A DNA stretch of 13,341 nt from Coemansia sp. RSA 922 (lineage: Eukaryota > Kickxellomycota > Kickxellomycetes > Kickxellales > Kickxellaceae): positions 1 through 13,341 of the forward strand of contig JANBQS010000696.1 of the NCBI GenBank assembly GCA_027577415.1, written 5' to 3'. The first letter of the stretch is position 1. Every line of letters starts with the position of its first letter. The notes under the pieces are model-generated. The model worked only from the letters and a program-made list of their open reading frames with translations. It was not told the DNA's origin and did not search any database. Positions 7,965 through 13,341 of this stretch are shown in pieces. A program made the translations under genes and the position numbers.

Positions 7965-8075
7965 AGGATACTTACCCATACTATAAGTTAGGCCATCCAC
8001 AGTGCCAGCCATTGTGCCAGATGAACCGCACACTGTAGTTTGATTTGCTAAATATATATTTACTCTACCAACATT
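7965..8075 (+). promoter_or_regulatory. Spacer upstream of the MFAP1-like gene
   Basis: 111 bases, with an AT-rich aaatatatattt run at about 8050-8061, only 15-25 bases before the start codon. That is close for a TATA box and may instead be part of the VFA1 3' end. No pyrimidine tract of the kind seen before other genes is present. Confidence 0.35.
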
Positions 8076-9083
8076 ATGAAAAAGTCTACCGAAAAGCAGC
8101 CAGCTAGGCCTGTGGCTACATCCGGCGTAAAAGTTCAGAGGTACTTTCCAGGAAAGGCGCCGGATGCCCTGGAGCATGATCTGTCAGCGTCAGAGAGCGA
8201 GAGCGATGGCAAAGACAAAAGGACGTCGGTGTCTGGCAGCGCAGTGGCTTCGACACTACAAAGTATATCTATTGCCAGCACGAAGCAGAAAAGGAACGAT
8301 AGTGGCTCAATAACTTCCGAGTCCGATGAAGGATCTGATTCTGAAGTAGAGCGAGTGCTACAGGCTCGGTTGCGTGCGCGGCGGCGAGCAAACGAAGCCT
8401 CCAGTGACTCTAGCGACGATGAAGATGGTATGAATGAGCGGCGAATGGCAGTAACTCAGCACGCAACCTTAGGTAGACAGACGCATCGCGAACCAGCGAT
8501 GTCAGCTAGCAACAAGGCCTCGGTAGTATCAGAAAGCGTATCTGAAGCGACTGGCAGCTCATCCGAGGGTAGCTACAGCGACAGTAGTGACAGCGAGTCT
8601 GAACACGAAGCTCCACCCATGCTCAAGCCAATATTCGTGCCCAGATCGCAACGACAAGCGCAGACCGACTTGCCTAACGATAACTACAATGACCAGTCTG
8701 GTAATTTTACTCCAGAAGACGCCACAGTTGAGCGCGAGCGGCTGGCACGTCGTGAAGAGTCAGTACGCATGGCAGCCGCTGAGGCTGCGCGAGCCAGAGA
8801 AGCGCCCGAGATTAACACTAGCAACATCCTGGACCTGGATGACACAGATGATATTGATATTACTGCTGAATTTGAGGCATGGCGGCAGCGAGAACTGCTG
8901 CGGATCAAGCGCGAAAAGGATGCGCGCGAGGCAGTCGAGTTGGAAGAGGCAGAGCGCGAGCGGAGAAATAACATGTCGGAGGGCGAGAAGTACGCCGAGG
9001 ATATGGAAAAGGTGCGCAACCAGCGCCGAGAAAAGGCTCAGGAATTGGAGAGGGTTAGGCAAGCAAACGCAGTTGGCAGGTAG
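8076..9083 (+). CDS. MFAP1: MFAP1-like spliceosomal protein, lacking the C-terminal family block
   Basis: 335 residues, one exon. MFAP1 proteins belong to the spliceosome B complex in the nucleus. Recognisable family features in order: KVQRYFPGKAPDA (19-31), Ser/Asp/Glu-rich acidic stretches (about 36-45, 78-95, 108-120, 152-180), KPIFVPRSQR (184-193), an Arg/Glu-rich helix (216-243), DLDDTDDIDITAEFEAWRQRE (252-273) and RIKREKDAREAVELEEAERERR (276-297), then MSEGEKYAEDMEKVRNQRREK. In the family this is followed by a highly conserved KYKFLQKYYHRGAFF-type block and about 100 further residues; here TAG comes 35 residues after MSEGE, and none of the frames up to the ERV1 start shows that block. 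The stop overlaps a donor-like AG|GTAGCA at 9078-9085. It may be a truncated gene, a split gene or a lineage-specific short form. Confidence 0.87.
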   Translation: MKKSTEKQPARPVATSGVKVQRYFPGKAPDALEHDLSASESESDGKDKRTSVSGSAVASTLQSISIASTKQKRNDSGSITSESDEGSDSEVERVLQARLRARRRANEASSDSSDDEDGMNERRMAVTQHATLGRQTHREPAMSASNKASVVSESVSEATGSSSEGSYSDSSDSESEHEAPPMLKPIFVPRSQRQAQTDLPNDNYNDQSGNFTPEDATVERERLARREESVRMAAAEAARAREAPEINTSNILDLDDTDDIDITAEFEAWRQRELLRIKREKDAREAVELEEAERERRNNMSEGEKYAEDMEKVRNQRREKAQELERVRQANAVGR

Positions 9084-9257
9084 CATCAAGAGGATTACCC
9101 GAAGCATTTCTTTACATGTGTTCCGCATAATTTGCCGAGTTAGCTCCTCTCTCTCTCTTTCTTCCGCTTAATGCCCTTTGCTCTCAAAAATTTCACCCTT
9201 TTTTTCTATACTTACACTTCTACATTTTATACACCCTTACCTCCCTTCAAAAAATAA
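9084..9257 (+). promoter_or_regulatory. Spacer and leader upstream of ERV1
   Basis: 174 bases between the MFAP1-like stop and the ERV1 start. A 22-base unbroken pyrimidine tract lies at 9144-9165, and T/C-rich sequence continues to about 9245, ending in AAAAAATAA before the ATG. Confidence 0.45.
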
Positions 9258-9929
9258 ATGGCTGGCGACAAGGACAACGATCCGCTGCGGCTTTTTGGCA
9301 GCCTTGCCAAGGCAAGCAGCAGGCAAACACCGAGTGCCACCAGAGATAAGGACAACGCCAGCAAAGAAGAAACTGGAAAAAAGGCCAAGCCATGCCGTGT
9401 GTGCGACTCGTTCAAATCCTGGCGGATACACGAAGCCAAGAGCCATTCGAAGAAGGAGCAAGGGAATCAAGGTACTGGGGCTGCCACGGCTACAGCCATA
9501 GCTGCAGCCACCACTACGATGCAAGTTGGGTCGTCAGCTGCCTCGTTGAACACGCTCACTGACGACGACTGTCCGCCAGACTCGCAAATTCTGGGCCGCG
9601 CAACATGGACGTTCTTGCATACAATGGCCGCATACTATCCCGAGAAGGCCGATCCAAAGCAGCAAAATATGATGACATCGTTGCTCTCCAGCTTCTCACA
9701 CTTTTACCCCTGTGGGCGATGTGCCTCGCACTTGCGGCAGGAGATGACCAAGAGCCCTCCAACGGTGGATACGCGCCAGAATCTCTCGTTGTGGCTTTGC
9801 CAAACGCACAACAAGGTCAATGTTATGTTGGGCAAAGACGAGTTTGACTGCACAAAGGTTGATGAGAGATGGCGCGATGGACCCAAAGACGGCCGGTGCT
9901 CATGGGCACAGGAGGACATCGAGTACTAA
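9258..9929 (+). CDS. ERV1: Mitochondrial FAD-linked sulfhydryl oxidase Erv1/ALR
   Basis: Erv1 reoxidises Mia40 in the mitochondrial intermembrane space and passes electrons to cytochrome c or oxygen. 223 residues, one exon. The N-terminal shuttle pair is Cys46-Cys49 in KPCRVC. A flexible Ala/Thr/Gln-rich linker (about 66-98) leads into the FAD domain: DCPPDSQILGRATWTFLHTMA (104-124), the active-site pair Cys152-Cys155 in YPCGRCASHL, and CQTHNKVN (181-188) with the His and Asn residues that hold FAD. Cys181 and Cys198 are the expected structural disulfide. The end ERWRDG is typical. Extra cysteines are at 105 and 214. The length is close to yeast Erv1 (189) plus a longer linker. Convergent with MsrB. 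Confidence 0.97.
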   Translation: MAGDKDNDPLRLFGSLAKASSRQTPSATRDKDNASKEETGKKAKPCRVCDSFKSWRIHEAKSHSKKEQGNQGTGAATATAIAAATTTMQVGSSAASLNTLTDDDCPPDSQILGRATWTFLHTMAAYYPEKADPKQQNMMTSLLSSFSHFYPCGRCASHLRQEMTKSPPTVDTRQNLSLWLCQTHNKVNVMLGKDEFDCTKVDERWRDGPKDGRCSWAQEDIEY

Positions 9930-9982
9930 TATTGACAACCTTCAATGCCATTGATAAATTAGAGTGTTTGTATAAATTAGTA
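9930..9982. terminator. Shared 3' region of convergent ERV1 and MsrB
   Basis: Only 53 AT-rich bases separate the two stop codons. A 9-base direct repeat, ATAAATTAG, occurs at 9954-9962 and 9972-9980. Both transcripts must be polyadenylated here or inside each other's coding region, so overlapping 3' ends are likely. Confidence 0.45.
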
Positions 9983-10549
9983 CTACTTGTCTTCGCTCTT
10001 AGTCGCGTTCTTGTCGGCAAATGTTAGGCTGATGCTGTTGACGCAATGGCGCTCCTTAGTAGGCGTCGGATATCCCTCGCCCCGAAATATGTGGCCCAAG
10101 TGCGACGAGCACTTACTGCAGACTATTTCCGTGCGAGTCATCCCGCGCGAGTTGTCCTGTATCTGGCGCACAGCATTTGGTAATGCGTCAAAGAAGGCAG
10201 GCCAGCCACAGCCCGAGTCAAACTTGGTGCTCGACTTGTAGAGAGGCGTGCCGCATGCACCACAACCGTACACGCCCTCGCCAGTGTGCTTGTTGTACTT
10301 TCCTGTTCCTGGTGCCTCGGTTCCTCTTTCGCGCAAGACACGAAACTGCTCTGGAGATAGGATAGCCCTCCACTCGGCGTTGGTCTTGGTTTCAGGGTTA
10401 GTCTTGGACATGGCGGCGTGTGCGGACGAATGCGTGTTTCTGGCGTAGGCGATAATGTTGTATCTTGGGCGGCACGCTCTAGTCAATGCTAAAAGTCTTG
10501 CAGTTCTAAACATACTCAAAGATGAAGGCAAAGATGAGAAGAAAACCAA
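9983..10549 (-). CDS. msrB: Peptide-methionine (R)-S-oxide reductase MsrB, likely mitochondrial
   Basis: Reduces the R form of methionine sulfoxide in proteins, recycled by thioredoxin. 188 residues, one exon. The first 46 residues are rich in Arg, Ala and Ser with no acidic residue (MFRTARLLALTRACRPRY at 13-30), as in a mitochondrial presequence. The SelR domain spans about 56-178: zinc cysteines in CGAC (96-99) and CSKC (144-147), the FDSGCGWPAFF block (110-120) with Cys114 as the probable resolving cysteine, and the catalytic Cys169 in RHCVNSISL. In-frame ATGs at 10549, 10513 and 10411 are all usable; the last (Met47, MSKTNPETK) would give a cytosolic form without the presequence. I take 10549 as the longest. 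It diverges from IPI1 and converges on ERV1. Confidence 0.96.
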   Translation of the reverse strand: MVFFSSLPSSLSMFRTARLLALTRACRPRYNIIAYARNTHSSAHAAMSKTNPETKTNAEWRAILSPEQFRVLRERGTEAPGTGKYNKHTGEGVYGCGACGTPLYKSSTKFDSGCGWPAFFDALPNAVRQIQDNSRGMTRTEIVCSKCSSHLGHIFRGEGYPTPTKERHCVNSISLTFADKNATKSEDK

Positions 10550-10749
10550 AAATGCTCCAGTGACATCACACAGCCCTTAAATCTTTGAGTCGCGGCTTAA
10601 TGAATATGATCTGCAGATTGATTAGCGATCGAAAATTTCTTGGTTGCGTTTTACAACCAAGCGTTGCTTAGCTTTTTTTTTTTTTTTGGCTGTTCTCAAA
10701 ACTTTTTTTTCCCTTTAATTTAAACCTTTTCAGTCGCCAACATTGCAAC
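10550..10749. promoter_or_regulatory. Divergent promoter between MsrB and IPI1
   Basis: The 200-base region contains a 10-bp palindrome ATCTGCAGAT (10609-10618), CGATCG (10626-10631), a perfect 8-bp dyad at 10639-10661, and a T15 tract at 10673-10687 followed by a second T-rich run before the IPI1 start. No clear TATA box is seen on either strand. Confidence 0.6.
10639..10661. repeat. Perfect 8-bp inverted repeat (hairpin) followed by T15
   Basis: CTTGGTTG (10639-10646) pairs with CAACCAAG (10654-10661) across a 7-base loop, and 11 bases later a run of fifteen T begins at 10673. The layout resembles a hairpin-plus-U-tract, but it sits in a divergent promoter, so a protein-binding dyad and a nucleosome-excluding T tract is the simpler reading. 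Confidence 0.7.
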
Positions 10750-12828
10750 ATGCCCAAGGCGTCAAAGAAGCAGCAGCGCAAGGCAGAGGACTTTAAAAAG
10801 GTCAAGCTAAAGGTCGGCAAAAAGAAGGCCCCGCCGTCAAATGCTACCGACACGTCGTTTACCTCAAAGTCGATTGTTCTGGCCGAGCAGTCAATTTCAG
10901 TAGACAAGAGCTCTGAGCTGACCAACTCTCGCAACCTAACTCTAAAGGAACTGCTCTCGCAACTGCGGCACTACAGCACGCCCATTCGCAAAGACGCAGT
11001 CGCTGGTCTCGCCGATCTCCTAGCTCGTTACCCGGAAATTATTAGAGCGGAACTGGGCCCTATCATAGAGGGAAGTGTCAGACTCATAGTCGACAACGAG
11101 CCTGCAGTGAGGAGAATTCTGCTAAAGCTATATTCTGGCCTATTGCCTGAGCTCCCATCACGCGATCTAGCGCCATTCGTGCCGCTAATTGTAATATTTG
11201 CATGCTCGGCTATGACGCATATACTGGACGACATCCGCGCCGACGCCGTAAGGTTCCTCGATCTACTGTCAGAGATTGCACCGCGGTCGGTGTCGCAGTT
11301 TGCTTCAAAAATCTTGCCCAACTTTTTCAGCTTGCTGGAGACCAACACTCCGTCGTCGGACGGCAGTCGAGCATCGATTAACTCTCGAACTACGCTGCTC
11401 ACTTTGGGCAATCGCTTGTCAATTATGCGCAGCTGTTACAACTACCTTGCGGTGTACACCAGTCCGCTGACGCAGACCAGCGACCCGCTGTGGTTTATGG
11501 CAAACCAGAGCTCGGCGCCTACGGCTACGAGTACCGCAGCTCACATCGATATCAACTGCAGCATGAGCCACCTGTACTTTCACCCTAATGACCCGGCTCC
11601 ATTTGCCACGCTGAATCTTTTTGACGAGACGGTTGGTGCCCATTCAGGCTTTGGAAAAGAGGCAACTAGCGAGGATGGCCAGGGTCAGAGGGACGCTGCT
11701 GGCGGCACAGTCGATGCTCATGCAGAGATTCGAGCGCAGTGTAAGGAGGCGCTGGCACGGCTATTCCCGTTCTTACAAGCAACGTGGGTAGAATCGGCGA
11801 CGATCTTTAGCCAAAGCCAGATCTCGTCCGGCCAGTCGCTGGAGCTATGCGCCTTTGTCATGCAGATCTTGCAAACCCTGTGGCGGACAGCGTATACTGG
11901 CTTTATTCCACTCAGCGAGACGAAACTGGTTGGCTTTTTGCGGCGATGCATGACGCACTTTCCCTTTGGCAATGACTCTATCGGTGACAGCGAGGCCGAG
12001 GAGACACTCTTGTCGCTGAACATTCGAGTAAGCGAGCTTGTTGCGATGATTCATTTGGGTGCTGCGCAGAGCGGATCAGCGGACCCCACTATCTTAGCCG
12101 AGATCTCAAAGTGGTCCAAGCACACCGTAAAGTTTGTACAAATGGCTATGGGCGTTAAATCCAAGCGGCAGTCGGTTGGAGCTGGCACATCTCTGAGGGT
12201 GGAGCAAGTGGCTGGCGCTAGCCTTAACCACGAGAGCTTTGCAGAGCTTCTCCTGGTCGTGTGGCAACTGATGCACGGGCTTGGCCAGAAGGACGCCGAG
12301 CAATTGCTGGTTGCAGTGATGCACTATGCTGGTTCTTGCCAGCTGGCCTCGCCCAGCAAGACCCTTTGCGTGCGCTTCCTGTCCAAAATCATCGAGCTGC
12401 AGTGGTCAAGATCACCCGCTGGCGGGGCCTTGGACCTGGCCAAGCTGCAACTGTCAGACATGGTCGCTAACTGGGCTTTGGGGCTCCCGAAGCTGATGTG
12501 GCAGCTGCGCGACCGCAACCTCGCCGCTAGCACAGCTGCTGCCGAGACCCTGCGTCTTATCGGTCAGCGCACGCGACTACTGGATGCCGCAGCCTCAGAC
12601 ACGCTACAGGCCAGCCTAGTCACCCTATTCTGTGTCAGCGTACCTGGAAAGGGTACGGTATTTGGGCCATTCCGACAGTACCCGCCGGCTCTGCAGCGCA
12701 CCGTGCTTGAAGCTGTCAGCTACTGCCCTCGCCGATCCGAAAAGCTCTCTCTTGCCATTCGCGCCTGCTTATCTGAAGCAACCTCTGTCAGCAGCATTGG
12801 GGCGCTTGTCGAGGAGATCCTAGTCTAG
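10750..12828 (+). CDS. IPI1: Pre-rRNA-processing protein IPI1 / TEX10 homologue
   Basis: Subunit of the Rix1 complex (Rix1-Ipi1-Ipi3), which acts in nucleolus and nucleoplasm in ITS2 processing and late 60S maturation. 692 residues in one exon. The N-terminus has the family's basic signature: KKQQRKAEDFKKVKLKVGKKK (6-26), then NATDTSFTSKSIVL (31-44) and LTLKELLSQLRHYSTPIRKDA (63-83). The alpha-helical repeat region follows, with the Ipi1 N-domain block around 141-200 including SAMTHILDDIRADAVRFLDLL (153-173). The rest is helical and poorly recognisable. At 692 residues it is about twice yeast Ipi1 (334) and nearer to animal TEX10 (about 930), so it keeps the long C-terminal helical part. The ATG at 10750 is the first in frame and gives the usual start. 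Confidence 0.93.
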   Translation: MPKASKKQQRKAEDFKKVKLKVGKKKAPPSNATDTSFTSKSIVLAEQSISVDKSSELTNSRNLTLKELLSQLRHYSTPIRKDAVAGLADLLARYPEIIRAELGPIIEGSVRLIVDNEPAVRRILLKLYSGLLPELPSRDLAPFVPLIVIFACSAMTHILDDIRADAVRFLDLLSEIAPRSVSQFASKILPNFFSLLETNTPSSDGSRASINSRTTLLTLGNRLSIMRSCYNYLAVYTSPLTQTSDPLWFMANQSSAPTATSTAAHIDINCSMSHLYFHPNDPAPFATLNLFDETVGAHSGFGKEATSEDGQGQRDAAGGTVDAHAEIRAQCKEALARLFPFLQATWVESATIFSQSQISSGQSLELCAFVMQILQTLWRTAYTGFIPLSETKLVGFLRRCMTHFPFGNDSIGDSEAEETLLSLNIRVSELVAMIHLGAAQSGSADPTILAEISKWSKHTVKFVQMAMGVKSKRQSVGAGTSLRVEQVAGASLNHESFAELLLVVWQLMHGLGQKDAEQLLVAVMHYAGSCQLASPSKTLCVRFLSKIIELQWSRSPAGGALDLAKLQLSDMVANWALGLPKLMWQLRDRNLAASTAAAETLRLIGQRTRLLDAAASDTLQASLVTLFCVSVPGKGTVFGPFRQYPPALQRTVLEAVSYCPRRSEKLSLAIRACLSEATSVSSIGALVEEILV

Positions 12829-13066
12829 CTTAGGGTATGCGATAAAACGACTAATAGATTCCGTAGATTAACTTTTGCTCACTCGGTCCGTTTAATTTCA
12901 AGCACGCCATCGGCGTTGGAGTGAGTCCTGCGATTGGCCCAGCTATGGCCGAGCACGCAAGCGCGCATACAATGCAGTGCCAAGGTGTGAACATCTGTTA
13001 TCTTTCTTCTCTTTACTTTTTTTTTTACCGCCTCTCTTTCGAAATTAGACTATTTACTCATTCGAT
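12829..13066 (+). promoter_or_regulatory. Spacer, promoter and leader of the sulfide:quinone oxidoreductase gene
   Basis: 238 bases. An inverted CCAAT (ATTGG) is at 12933-12937. A T10 tract is at 13017-13026 inside a longer pyrimidine-rich stretch (about 13000-13040). Two upstream ATGs (12945 and 12972) share a frame that runs to 13163 and overlaps the gene's start out of frame; they matter only if transcription begins upstream of them. Confidence 0.5.
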
Positions 13067-13341
13067 ATGCTCGCTGCAAAGTTTGCTACTAGGATGGCCT
13101 GCCACCGTCACTGGGTTCGCCTGTCATCGACCGCCGCAGCTCCTTCGTCATACAAGGTCGTAGTTATTGGTGGAGGAGCTGGCGGTCTTGCCGTGTCATC
13201 CACTCTGTCAAAGCAGCTGGGCAAGAACGAAGTAGCCGTTGTCGAGCCATCCACGATCCACTATCAACAGCCGCTGTTCACCTTTGTCGGCGGCGGCCTC
13301 AAAAGCTTTGAAGAGACATACCGCCCGACCAGCGAAGTCAT
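13067..13341 (+). CDS. SQR: Mitochondrial sulfide:quinone oxidoreductase, N-terminal part
   Basis: Flavoprotein of the inner mitochondrial membrane that oxidises hydrogen sulfide and passes electrons to ubiquinone. The window holds the first 91 residues; the frame is open at the right edge. Residues 1-26 look like a mitochondrial presequence (MLAAKFATRMACHRHWVRLS, Arg/Ala/Ser-rich, no acidic residue). The FAD Rossmann motif is YKVVVIGGGAGGLAVSSTL (29-47), followed by VAVVEPSTIHYQQPLFTFVGGG, the eukaryotic SQR block with the HYQQPL and VGGG elements. The catalytic cysteines lie beyond the window. The start at 13067 is chosen because it gives the presequence; Met10 (13094) is a possible alternative. 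Confidence 0.92.
   Translation, partial: MLAAKFATRMACHRHWVRLSSTAAAPSSYKVVVIGGGAGGLAVSSTLSKQLGKNEVAVVEPSTIHYQQPLFTFVGGGLKSFEETYRPTSEV

Noticed and set aside
7970..8014. Minus-strand ATG (near 8010) followed by a short exon-like frame and a perfect GTAAGT donor
   Set aside because: No continuing exon was found on the minus strand across VFA1, and the site lies in a short spacer between two plus-strand genes; chance is the simpler explanation.
9410..9419. GTTCAAATCC, a match to a tRNA B-box
   Set aside because: It lies inside the ERV1 coding sequence next to the conserved CRVC motif; no A-box or cloverleaf surrounds it.
10639..10687. Bacterial-style intrinsic terminator (hairpin plus T tract)
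   Set aside because: The surrounding genes are eukaryotic and nuclear, and the hairpin lies in a divergent promoter rather than after a gene.

Overview
This window is a stretch of compact fungal nuclear DNA carrying ten protein-coding genes, nine complete and one cut by the right edge. The evidence for a fungus is the fungal-type mitoribosomal protein mS23/Rsm25, a VFA1 homologue, a short MLH3 of yeast-like length, short GT-AG introns with CTRAY-like branch sites, and pyrimidine-rich leaders just upstream of most start codons. Most genes have no intron and spacers are 50 to 620 bases. Gene order and style would fit an early-diverging lineage such as Kickxellomycotina, but that placement is an inference from impression, not something the sequence proves.

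Left part (1-4585): MLH3 (minus strand, six exons as modelled here) and the mitochondrial ribosomal protein mS23/RSM25 (plus strand, two exons) diverge from a 269-base promoter that holds a perfect 9-bp dyad. A 617-base spacer with no convincing gene follows; it carries a CCAAT/TATA pair for the next gene.

Middle part (4586-9083), all plus strand: a G-rich/C-rich gene for an RGS-domain regulator of heterotrimeric G proteins, the U1 snRNP protein U1-70K, the VPS4-associated protein VFA1, and an MFAP1-like spliceosomal protein that stops before the most conserved C-terminal block of its family. Two of the four (U1-70K, MFAP1) act in splicing.

Right part (9258-13341): ERV1 sulfhydryl oxidase (plus) converges on methionine-R-sulfoxide reductase MsrB (minus) with only 53 bases between the stop codons. 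MsrB diverges from IPI1/TEX10, a ribosome-biogenesis factor (plus), over a 200-base promoter with a hairpin-forming dyad and a T15 tract. The window ends inside the first exon of a mitochondrial sulfide:quinone oxidoreductase. ERV1, MsrB and SQR all work on sulfur or thiol redox chemistry, mostly in mitochondria; mS23 is also mitochondrial.

I see no tRNA, rRNA, transposon, virus-like or CRISPR sequence. The observations I rate most worth checking are (1) an MLH3 with an intact endonuclease site but an alanine where the ATPase general-base glutamate should be, (2) the MFAP1-like gene lacking its C-terminal block, and (3) a 39-base in-frame GC-AG element inside the MLH3 metal-binding region. 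I did not find a clearly new multi-gene system.
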